Assembly: GCA_950068635.1 (NCBI GenBank)
Contig: CATMIM010000050.1
Coordinates: forward strand, 1-7,137
Source of the DNA: an uncultured Candidatus Poseidoniales archaeon
GTDB taxonomy: Archaea > Thermoplasmatota > Poseidoniia > Poseidoniales > Thalassarchaeaceae
Length of the DNA stretch: 7,137 nt
Direction of reading: 5' to 3'
Shown in pieces: positions 1-5,964 of the stretch; within the stretch, counting starts at the first letter, position 1; every line of letters starts with the position of its first letter. Under the pieces are notes generated by a model. The model was not told the origin of the DNA and made no database searches. It saw only the letters and a program-made list of their open reading frames with translations. The translations under genes and the position numbers were made by a program.

Positions 1-1283
1 CGGCCGTCGTAGAGCAACGGGTGGCGGGCCACTTCTGCCAGAGCCGCCCAGTCGAGGTCGCACACCTCGTCGTGAGCGGTGACGACGACGGCCATGTCGA
101 AGCCCGCCGACTCGAACGGGGAGGCGAGCGGGCTCACGAGGTCCACAGGCAGTTCTGCGGGGTCCACGTACGGATCCCACACCTCGACCGACATGCCCGA
201 GGTGCGCAGCGCCTGGGCGAGCGGTTCAGCAGGTGTCTCGCGCGCATCGGCGATGCCCGGTTTGTATGACCAGCCCAACAGCAGTATTCGTGCGTCATGC
301 TGCACCACTCCATTGGCAGCGATGATCAATCGGATGTCCGACGCCACGTTGCCCGGCATCGACCTGTTCACCGCTCGAGCCGCCGAGATCAACTCAGCGG
401 GAGTGCCTGATTCGGCCGCCCGCTGGATGAGGTAGTGCGGGTCGATCGGAATGCAGTGCCCACCCACACCGATGCCGGGATGGTAGCGGTGGAAATTCCA
501 TTTCGTGGCCGCCGCTGAGAGCACGTCCTCAACATCTAGGCCGATGTTCGGGAAGATGCGTGCCAACTCATTCACCAGCGCGATGTTCAGGTCCCGTTGC
601 ACGTTCTCGACAACCTTGGCCGCTTCCGCCACCTCGATGGCGCCGACATAGGTCACCCCGCCGCTCGTCAATGTGTCGTAGAGTTCAGCGAGTCCCTCGC
701 CCACATCCTCGTTGGTCGCCCCAACCACTCGCGGGACCTGCCGCACACCATGCTCCGGATCACCGGGAACGAAGCGCTCCGGGCAGTACGCCAATTCAAC
801 GTCCACTCCCTCCTCAAGATTCAGTTCAGCGAGTAGTCCGCCCCACAACTCACGAGTGACTCCGGGATAGACCGTCGATTCGAGCACGACGACCGTACGA
901 GCGCCCTTGGCGAGGCTGCTGAACACAGACGCACCCGCATCGCGCACGAAACTCAAGTCCGGGGTGAGATCGCTGTTCACCGGGGTGGGAACGGTGACGA
1001 GCACCACGTCACAGTCAGGAACCGTGTCCAGATAGGATGTCGACACCCTCCAGTCATCGCTCTGCGCCGCTGGAATCAGGTCATCGTGCTGTGGATCTTC
1101 GCCCGGATTCTCACCTGCTTCGAGGCGAGCAACGACCTGTTCGTTCACGTCCACAGCGCGCACGCGGAAGCCGGCATCGAGGAACCCGAGAGCGGTGGGC
1201 AGCCCGACATAGCCCAGACCGATCACGCCGATGGTCAGATCGCGTGAGTCCACGCGTGCGGAGAAGTCAGAACCCCACCCCAT
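1..1283 (-). CDS. UDP-N-acetylhexosamine-type nucleotide-sugar 6-dehydrogenase, 3' end cut by window
   Basis: This NAD-dependent enzyme family oxidises C6 of a UDP-sugar to a uronic acid in two steps in the cytoplasm, supplying acidic sugars for surface glycans. I translated 427 residues; family members run about 420-440, so only the extreme C-terminus is missing. From the N-terminus it shows the Rossmann loop IGLGYVGLP (residues 21-29), an acidic end of beta-2 (VDVN, D45), TVPTPV (97-102), ESTVYPG (135-141), YCPERFVPG (166-174), the catalytic Lys in AAKVVEN (K223) followed by QRDLNIALVNEL, the catalytic Cys in GVGGHCIPIDP (C277), and the C-terminal substrate-binding YKPGIADARETPA (340-352). 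The ENxxRDxNIAxxNE signature points to UDP-ManNAc/GalNAc/GlcNAc dehydrogenases (WecC, WbpA, TviB-like) rather than UDP-glucose dehydrogenase; the exact substrate cannot be read. The ATG at 1283 was chosen. A GTG at 1253 would start ten residues later, nearer the Rossmann strand. Neither has a clear Shine-Dalgarno, so a leaderless start is possible. Confidence 0.95.
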   Translation of the reverse strand, partial: MGWGSDFSARVDSRDLTIGVIGLGYVGLPTALGFLDAGFRVRAVDVNEQVVARLEAGENPGEDPQHDDLIPAAQSDDWRVSTSYLDTVPDCDVVLVTVPTPVNSDLTPDLSFVRDAGASVFSSLAKGARTVVVLESTVYPGVTRELWGGLLAELNLEEGVDVELAYCPERFVPGDPEHGVRQVPRVVGATNEDVGEGLAELYDTLTSGGVTYVGAIEVAEAAKVVENVQRDLNIALVNELARIFPNIGLDVEDVLSAAATKWNFHRYHPGIGVGGHCIPIDPHYLIQRAAESGTPAELISAARAVNRSMPGNVASDIRLIIAANGVVQHDARILLLGWSYKPGIADARETPAEPLAQALRTSGMSVEVWDPYVDPAELPVDLVSPLASPFESAGFDMAVVVTAHDEVCDLDWAALAEVARHPLLYDG

Positions 1284-1408
1284 CAACCGAAGCGCTGCGT
1301 GACCTGCCCTTCAATGCTGTCCTGCTCGTGGTGGCACTTCCAAGGGAACGAATGCACCGACAATGTCATCAAGGGATTGAGCGTTATTGGGTACAGGAGG
1401 GACGCTCT
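1284..1408. promoter_or_regulatory. Divergent intergenic spacer between the two sugar-nucleotide genes
   Basis: These 125 bp separate two divergently transcribed genes and should contain both promoters. I could not find a convincing archaeal TATA/BRE or bacterial -35/-10 pair on either strand. The only clear element is the AGGAGG near its right end. The plus-strand frame stays open through the spacer, but that upstream extension resembles no protein and is not taken as coding. Confidence 0.45.
1395..1400 (+). promoter_or_regulatory. Shine-Dalgarno AGGAGG for the SDR-like gene
   Basis: A perfect AGGAGG lies eight bases before the GTG at 1409. The protein from that GTG begins directly with a Rossmann beta-strand (VRVAITG). 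This fixes the GTG start, although the same frame is open back to 1037 and contains an upstream ATG near 1352. Confidence 0.85.
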
Positions 1409-2254
1409 GTGCGGGTCGCAATCACGGGTGACGACGGCTTCATCGCCCAGTACATCCAAGCGGCCATCGGAGAAGATGCTGAGATCATCCCCTGGGAGAT
1501 CATCGATGACGAGATGATGCTCGGAGCGAAACTCGCTGCCTGTCAGGCACTCATACACCTCAACGGGCACCCTCCGAACCTCGACATGGAGCGAGACGAC
1601 AACGATGTTCTGGAACTGATGCGCGGAGGCGCCAAGAAGGTCCTCGACGCAGTGGGCAGGCATCAGGGTCTGCACCTGGTGCTCATCGGTTCACTGCGGG
1701 TCCATCCGCAAGCGAGCCCTGATGACCCCTACTACTCCAGCGAGACCCGGCTCGCTCCACGCGACGTGACCGCGGAAGGTCAACTGTGGGTCGAGGAGAG
1801 AGCGCTCGACCACGCCACCGACACCCATCCAGTCTCCATCCTGAGAGTGGCCAACGTGCAGGGAATCCCCCTCGGCGACGGGGAGGGGCATGGCATCATC
1901 CACCGCTTCTGCCACGAAGCCAATTTCGGGTTCTTCATCGTCCCTGGGGACGGTACACAGGTGAAGGACATCATCCATGTGAAAGACCTGGCGAACGTGG
2001 TGCTCGGCATCGTCAGCAACCCGCCACCCACGAGGGAGGCGATCGCCGTGGGCAGGGGTGAGCCGGTCGCCATGGACAAGTTGGTGGAAGCAATCTCCGA
2101 GAATACCGGGGGGGCTCCGAACTACTCTGGGTCCAACACCGATGAGGTGTGGGGGGTCGTCGACGCCGTTGAGTTGGAGGAGCGTCTCGGCTACAAGGCG
2201 CAGATATCACTCGAGGATATCGTAGGCGAAGCGCTGCAACACGCCTCCTCTTGA
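1409..2254 (+). CDS. Extended-SDR (NAD-dependent epimerase/dehydratase) family protein with substituted catalytic motif
   Basis: The 281-residue product has the layout of extended short-chain dehydrogenases acting on nucleotide sugars. The N-terminal dinucleotide loop is AITGDDGFIA (4-13), a TGxxGFIG variant with Ala for the third Gly. ALIHLNG (47-53) fits beta-4. VLIGSLRVHP (91-100) fits beta-5 with the catalytic-position Ser95. ILRVANVQG (144-152) matches the family ILRxxNxxG, and DIIHVKDLANVV (187-198) matches the conserved F-I-H-V-x-D-L-A segment. The family YxxxK should fall at 121-125, between P117 and E129, where the sequence reads TAEGQ, so Tyr and Lys appear replaced by Thr and Gln. 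It may bind a nucleotide sugar without classical epimerase chemistry, or use another mechanism. It is divergent from the dehydrogenase gene and convergent with the 1200-residue protein gene, 20 bp away. The family call is good; the substrate and reaction are unknown. The GTG start is set by the AGGAGG at 1395-1400. Confidence 0.88.
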   Translation: MRVAITGDDGFIAQYIQAAIGEDAEIIPWEIIDDEMMLGAKLAACQALIHLNGHPPNLDMERDDNDVLELMRGGAKKVLDAVGRHQGLHLVLIGSLRVHPQASPDDPYYSSETRLAPRDVTAEGQLWVEERALDHATDTHPVSILRVANVQGIPLGDGEGHGIIHRFCHEANFGFFIVPGDGTQVKDIIHVKDLANVVLGIVSNPPPTREAIAVGRGEPVAMDKLVEAISENTGGAPNYSGSNTDEVWGVVDAVELEERLGYKAQISLEDIVGEALQHASS

Positions 2255-2267
2255 GCGCGCTCGCGCG
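2253..2267. other. GC palindrome at the convergent gene ends
   Basis: The 20-bp gap between convergent stop codons begins with the perfect 10-bp palindrome GAGCGCGCTC (2253-2262), which overlaps the plus-strand TGA. It is followed by a possible CGCG-CTCG-CGCG hairpin (2256-2267). There is no T-run on either side, so an intrinsic terminator is only a weak suggestion. Confidence 0.25.
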
Positions 2268-2274
2268 GAGAATT

Positions 2275-5200
2275 TCAGTTGGCGCGCACGAAGGAGCCAT
2301 CCGCCTGCATCGCCCACTGGCTGCCGTCCGGTGCGTTGTACCAGGTGCCGCCGGCCGCGTCGGTGATGTAGTCCCCGCCCAGCGGGAGTCCCGAATAGTC
2401 TGCCACGTGCTGTGGTTGGGCCACCGCCGCGGGAGCGGCGGGCTGGACAGCGGCCATCTGCTGCTGCTGGTCGGCGTGCTGGATCTCGTCTGTGACCCAA
2501 TCGTCTGCTGTAGCGCCACCCTTACGGCCGCGTCGGATCAACATGACCGACATCGCCACGATGAGCAGCAACAGGACAGCGAGGGCGATTGCCCCGTGGA
2601 GTCCGTGTTCCTGCAGCATGGCGTCCATGTCGCCGTCCGCGAGTCGCTGCTCGTGCGAGCAGCCTGAGTCATCCAGCTGCTTGTCACTCGTCGGGGTGTC
2701 GGCGCAGTTGTCGAGCGCGTTGAACACTCCGTCGCCGTCGTCGTCGATCTGCATCTGCGAACATCCGCTGGCATCGACCTCGCGACCGGTCTCGGTGTCG
2801 GGACAGTCGTCGTAGCCGTTCATCACGCCGTCACTGTCGGCATCCTCCTCCTCCCAGGCGCAGCCGAAGCGTTGTTCAGCGAGCAGCACCCACTGAGCGG
2901 GGGTGTCCTGGCACTGGTCCGGGCGATTTCCGCTCGGGTTGTCGCCCCAGGTGTCACCATCACGGTCGGACCACTGGGTCGGCTCGTCGGGGAACACGTC
3001 GAGGTCGTCGGTGACCCCGTCGCCGTCGGTGTCGTCAGTGCAGCCGTCCATGTCGTTGTCGTATCCGGAGAGAGCGGCTTCATTCACGCACGCGTCATTG
3101 GCGTCATAGACGCCGTCGCCATCCGTATCGAGTTGAGTCAGCATGCCACAACCGTCGGCGTTGGTGGTCTCACCGAGCGGGGTCTCCGCGCAGAGGTCGG
3201 GGCCGGAATTACAGATGCCTGGGCTTGAGCCGTCGTTGTCACAAATGCCGTCGTTGTCATCGTCCGGGTCCTCGCTCTCGTCGCGGCAGCCGTCCCCATC
3301 CCAGTCGGTCTCGGTCCAGCCGACCTCGCCGAGCGGGCAGTCATCTTCGTTGTCGAACTTCGGGTCGTTGTCGTCGTTCAGGTCCTCATCGATGTCGCGG
3401 CAGCCATCGCCGTCGTGGTCCGTGGACGGGTCGGATGTCCACATCGCCACCTGGAAGCAGTCGTCCACGTCGTCCTCGACACCATCTCCGTCGTCGTCGG
3501 TGTCCTCATCGAGGTCGCGGCAGCCATCGCGGTCCCGATCCGTGCTGTCGGTCGAGATCCAGTTCATCATGCCCGGGCTGCACTGGTCGAGAGTGTTTCC
3601 GAACGCGTCGACATCCCATACCTCATCGTTGTCGTCATCCACATCCTCATCCGAGTCGCGGCAGCCGTCACCATCAGCGTCGAGCGTGAAGTCGCTCGTC
3701 CATCCCAGTTGGCCTCTGGCGCAGAGATCGAGTTGGTCGTTGTTGCCATCGACATCGTCGATTCCATCGTTATCGTCATCGGTGTCTTCGGCGTGGTCGT
3801 CCTCACAGCCGTCGCTGTCATGGTCGCGTGCTGTGTTGTGAGTGTAATCTCCCGGGCCCACACGTGTGCCCCAGTTGGCTGAACCGCGCGGACAGTCATC
3901 ACCCGAGCCGTCGTCGATGCCGTCGTTGTCGTCATCGTCGTCCTCATCGTTATCGTGGCAGCCGTCCATGTCGTTGTCATTGGCGACTCCCGCTGTCCAG
4001 TTGAGTTTGTACGCTGTGCCGCTGCAGCCGTCATCGACATCGCCGACTCCGTCGTTGTCGTCATCGTCGTCCTCGTCGATGTCGCGACAGCCGTCCATGT
4101 CGATGTCATCCGCCCAGATGCTCGAATCCCAGTTGACCGCCGGACCGTCGCAGTCGTCGTCGACGTTGAGCATTCCATCGCCATCGATGTCGTCGTCACA
4201 GGCGTCTCCTCCTCCGACACCTGGCACCGCATCTCCGTCGATGTCAAGTTGGTTGGCGTTGGCGATCATCGGGCAGTTGTCTGTCGAATCCGGTACCCCG
4301 TCTCCGTCCGCATCCCCTACGAGGCTCCAGACGAACGTGCCTCCATACGTACTCGATTCACTGATGCTGTTCGATCCGCCATCGGTGGAACTGCACGAGG
4401 CAGCCGCATTGTTGTAACAGTGCCGTCCAGCCACGACTACCTCTCCGGATGATGTGACGCCCACGCCGCGAGCGTCATCCATCAGTGTTCCACCCATGCC
4501 GGCAGCGTTGGTCCAGTTGCCGCCACTGTCGATCGCCGCGAAGAAGGCGTCGTTGAAACCGTTGGTGCTGACGGAAGTCAGCCCGAACGAGACCGATGTG
4601 GTTCCGGTCTCATACTGCGAGCACGCTGCATCCACGAGCGCCACCTCGCCACCAATCACAGCGTTTCCAGAGGAATCGGCGGTGACGGCCTTCACGATCG
4701 TGTAGGTCGGCCCAGATGCGCCGGCGGTCGTCACCCACTGCCAGGTCCCGGAATCGTCGATGTTGGCTACATAGCCGTCAGCACAATCGCTGGTAGCGGT
4801 CTTCTGGAATGAGCCCCAGTTCCCCGTACCGCTGAAGTATCCCGCGACGTAGCTGCTGCCGTTGCCGTGGGCGATTGCAAAGCCGGCGAGGGCGCCGTTA
4901 CCGCTCCCCGCGGTCTTCGTCCAGTCCCATGAACCAGCGGATGTGAGTCGAGAGATGAAGGCATCCATCGAGCCTGTGGCGGCAACCTGGGTCGAGCCGA
5001 ACTGCGCACCGGTCACGCCGCCCTGGAACATCCCGACCACGAACACGTTGTCACTCGAGTCAAGCGAGACGTCGTTGGCGAAGTCGCTTCCTTGACCGCC
5101 GCCGACCGTCGCCCACGCCCAACTTCCTGAGGCGGAAATCTTGGCGACGAAGGCGTCGATACCACCGGCGGTGGATATGCTGTGGGAACCGAAGTTGGAA

Positions 5201-5877
5201 CTGTCGTTGGTCTGGCCGACTACAATGGCGTCACCGGCGGATGTTGCTGCAATGCCGACACCGATCTCACCATCGCCGGCTCCTCCTGCACTGACCGCCC
5301 ATTGCCAAGCACCGTTGGAATTGATCTTTGCCACGAATATGTCGGCACCGCCGGCAGTAGACAATGTGCTGGAACCGAAGGCGATGGCATCCTGGAAATA
5401 TCCCGTGACGAATGCGTTCCCATTGGAATCTACGGCGACATCGAATGAAGATGCCCAGCCACTACCGGGGATTGAAGCGGCTGACGCCCACTGCCAGTTG
5501 CCCTGGGAATCCAACTTGGCTACGAATGGCACCTGATCCGAGCCTGTGTTCAGGTTTATCGAACCGAAACTGAGCTCACCCAACGCCATGCCTGAGACGT
5601 AAATCGTCCCACCGGGTCCGATAGCCATACCTTCAGCCCAAGCGATGTCAAACTGGCCGCTGGAAGCAGATGACTTCCCAGCCTTGGACAACCAAGAGGT
5701 CTGTGCTCCGCGCGCTCCCGCGAAGGAGGGAGTGTCATCTTCGTCCAGCAGCACCGGCTCAGCAGGGCTGGAATAGGGGACTGCGGCGACAGCCCAGGAG
5801 GCGGTCAGCATACAGGCGATCATAGTCAGGATGAGTCCGCCGGAAAGCGGACTGCGGCCAACATCAGCAGTGCTCAT
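2275..5877 (-). CDS. Surface protein: signal peptide, seven-bladed beta-propeller, TSP3-like Ca2+ stalk, membrane helix, Trp-rich tail
   Basis: The 1200-residue product is predicted to be a single-pass surface protein. A Sec signal peptide (1-31) has a hydrophobic core around LILTMIACML and an AVA-A cleavage site. Seven SBBP-like units (about 77-520) repeat FVAKIxxxGxWxWAxxAGG. An acidic stalk (521-1080) carries many DxDxDGxxDxxDxC motifs. The membrane helix is 1095-1114, followed by RRGRKG, a Gln- and Ala/Pro-rich linker and a Trp-containing end. The propeller likely displays a binding surface, the stalk should stiffen on binding Ca2+, and the tail would be cytoplasmic; the ligand is unknown. 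NxS/T sequons are at 224, 339, 454 and 626. The ATG at 5877 is preferred because it places the signal peptide at the N-terminus. An in-frame ATG at 5937 would add 20 polar residues and lies inside a hairpin. No Shine-Dalgarno is visible. An 87-bp gap follows the related upstream gene on the same strand, so co-transcription is possible. Confidence 0.9.
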   Translation of the reverse strand: MSTADVGRSPLSGGLILTMIACMLTASWAVAAVPYSSPAEPVLLDEDDTPSFAGARGAQTSWLSKAGKSSASSGQFDIAWAEGMAIGPGGTIYVSGMALGELSFGSINLNTGSDQVPFVAKLDSQGNWQWASAASIPGSGWASSFDVAVDSNGNAFVTGYFQDAIAFGSSTLSTAGGADIFVAKINSNGAWQWAVSAGGAGDGEIGVGIAATSAGDAIVVGQTNDSSNFGSHSISTAGGIDAFVAKISASGSWAWATVGGGQGSDFANDVSLDSSDNVFVVGMFQGGVTGAQFGSTQVAATGSMDAFISRLTSAGSWDWTKTAGSGNGALAGFAIAHGNGSSYVAGYFSGTGNWGSFQKTATSDCADGYVANIDDSGTWQWVTTAGASGPTYTIVKAVTADSSGNAVIGGEVALVDAACSQYETGTTSVSFGLTSVSTNGFNDAFFAAIDSGGNWTNAAGMGGTLMDDARGVGVTSSGEVVVAGRHCYNNAAASCSSTDGGSNSISESSTYGGTFVWSLVGDADGDGVPDSTDNCPMIANANQLDIDGDAVPGVGGGDACDDDIDGDGMLNVDDDCDGPAVNWDSSIWADDIDMDGCRDIDEDDDDDNDGVGDVDDGCSGTAYKLNWTAGVANDNDMDGCHDNDEDDDDDNDGIDDGSGDDCPRGSANWGTRVGPGDYTHNTARDHDSDGCEDDHAEDTDDDNDGIDDVDGNNDQLDLCARGQLGWTSDFTLDADGDGCRDSDEDVDDDNDEVWDVDAFGNTLDQCSPGMMNWISTDSTDRDRDGCRDLDEDTDDDGDGVEDDVDDCFQVAMWTSDPSTDHDGDGCRDIDEDLNDDNDPKFDNEDDCPLGEVGWTETDWDGDGCRDESEDPDDDNDGICDNDGSSPGICNSGPDLCAETPLGETTNADGCGMLTQLDTDGDGVYDANDACVNEAALSGYDNDMDGCTDDTDGDGVTDDLDVFPDEPTQWSDRDGDTWGDNPSGNRPDQCQDTPAQWVLLAEQRFGCAWEEEDADSDGVMNGYDDCPDTETGREVDASGCSQMQIDDDGDGVFNALDNCADTPTSDKQLDDSGCSHEQRLADGDMDAMLQEHGLHGAIALAVLLLLIVAMSVMLIRRGRKGGATADDWVTDEIQHADQQQQMAAVQPAAPAAVAQPQHVADYSGLPLGGDYITDAAGGTWYNAPDGSQWAMQADGSFVRAN
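2314..2376 (-). other. Trp-rich tail motif, copy 1
   Basis: Residues 1168-1188 of the 1200-residue protein follow GD-x2-TD-x2-G-x2-W-[YW]-x4-G-x2-W. The stretch lies after the membrane helix and an Ala/Pro/Gln linker, so it is predicted to be cytoplasmic. The tail of the neighbouring protein fits the same pattern with identical spacing. Confidence 0.7.
2536..2595 (-). other. C-terminal membrane helix with Arg/Lys stop-transfer
   Basis: Residues 1095-1114 of the 1200-residue protein (GAIALAVLLLLIVAMSVMLI) form one uninterrupted hydrophobic helix followed by RRGRKG. With the cleavable signal peptide this predicts type-I topology: repeats outside, last ~86 residues inside. Confidence 0.9.
2638..4317 (-). 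repeat. Thrombospondin-type-3-like calcium-binding stalk of the 1200-residue protein
   Basis: Residues 521-1080 are dominated by Asp, with motifs such as DADGDGVPDSTDNCP at the start and DDDGDGVFNALDNC near the end. These match TSP3-like repeats, which bind Ca2+ through Asp side chains and are braced by Cys pairs. A segment with VFPDEPTQWSD followed by DGDTWGDNPSG (about 961-983) is a known style of spacer in such stalks. The stalk ends in two caps of the form D-x-SGCS, just before the membrane helix. The DNA is low in complexity (GAC/GAT-rich), which creates long false open frames on both strands. Confidence 0.88.
3223..4146 (-). repeat. Seven tandem copies of an extended W-DGC-DDDNDG-C module
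   Basis: Inside the stalk, seven consecutive modules share the order Trp, D-x-DGC[RHE]D, E-D-x-DDDND, then a second Cys. The Trp positions are 583, 627, 669, 726, 773, 813 and 854. The first Cys are 597, 640, 691, 739, 786, 826 and 864. The second Cys are 618, 662, 719, 766, 807, 847 and 896. First-Cys spacing varies (43, 51, 48, 47, 40, 38 residues), with the variation mainly in the linkers. Nucleotide identity is high between some copies, for example around 3921-3944 and 4050-4073 (129 bp apart) and around 3383-3410 and 3503-3530 (120 bp apart), which points to duplication or recombination between copies. Confidence 0.82.
4318..5700 (-). repeat. Seven SBBP-type beta-propeller repeats within the 1200-residue protein
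   Basis: Seven imperfect units of roughly 55-73 residues occupy about residues 77-133, 145-200, 203-261, 266-326, 328-389, 391-463 and 466-520. Each typically has a V-x-V-x-G strand, a FGS or similar turn, D-x-F-V-A-K-[IL], then G-x-W-x-W-A. Unit 6 carries an insertion with a Cys, and unit 7 has two Cys and lacks a full last strand. The segment just before unit 1 (SWLSKAGK, residues 61-68) resembles that missing W-x-x-x-A-G-G strand, as expected for a ring closed by joining the N-terminal strand to blade 7. Confidence 0.8.
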
Positions 5878-5914
5878 GGGCCGGCACGGACAAACCAACG
5901 CTATTGAATCCTCG

Positions 5915-5961
5915 CTCGGATGGTCCGTAGGGACCATTTGGGCATCCCAAGTGCATCCGAG
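5915..5961 (-). promoter_or_regulatory. Nested inverted repeats between the two surface-protein genes
   Basis: This 47-bp element starts four bases after the upstream gene's stop codon. It contains three perfect inverted repeats. The outer arms are CTCGGATG (5915-5922) and CATCCGAG (5954-5961). A 7-bp stem ATGGTCC/GGACCAT has a 4-base loop (5920-5937). A 5-bp stem TTGGG/CCCAA has a 3-base loop (5938-5950). Outer arm and 7-bp stem share bases 5920-5922, so the RNA could fold as a three-way junction with a shortened stem or as two side-by-side hairpins. No U-run follows in the minus-strand transcript. Possible roles are a 3'-end or processing structure for the upstream mRNA, or an operator. The function is not determined. 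Confidence 0.5.
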
Positions 5962-5964
5962 TGG

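Noticed and set aside
1037..1408. Upstream extension of the plus-strand SDR-like frame
   Set aside because: It overlaps the well-supported minus-strand dehydrogenase, encodes an Arg/Ser-rich stretch with no family likeness, and the perfect AGGAGG eight bases before the GTG at 1409 marks the real start.
1283..1675. 130-residue minus-strand open frame
   Set aside because: It is antisense to the SDR-like gene and matches nothing. The TGATG overlap with the dehydrogenase ATG at 1283 looks like operon coupling but is coincidental, because the coding strand here is clearly the plus strand.
2253..2274. Intrinsic bidirectional terminator between convergent genes
   Set aside because: The palindrome is real, but the usable stem is only about 4 bp and no T-run follows on either strand, so it is kept only as a low-confidence note.
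2638..4317. CRISPR-like or satellite repeat array suggested by recurring gtcgtcgtc and ggcagccgtc patterns
   Set aside because: The recurrence is in codon register with an intact protein of Asp-rich modules, and there are no constant-length repeats separated by unique spacers.
3143..4452. Long plus-strand and alternate-frame minus-strand open frames rich in Ser, Val, Arg or Thr
   Set aside because: They are shadows of the GAC/GAT-rich calcium-repeat coding sequence, which rarely creates stop codons in other frames. The apparent proteins are low-complexity and have no fold.
5812..5823. Possible lipobox (TMIAC) in the signal peptide of the 1200-residue protein
   Set aside because: The -3 and -2 residues fit poorly and the hydrophobic core continues well past the Cys, so cleavage at the later AVA-A site is more likely.
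5878..5937. Start of the 1200-residue protein at the ATG at 5937
   Set aside because: It would put 20 polar residues before the signal peptide, and the ATG lies within a perfect hairpin. The ATG at 5877 gives a normal signal peptide.
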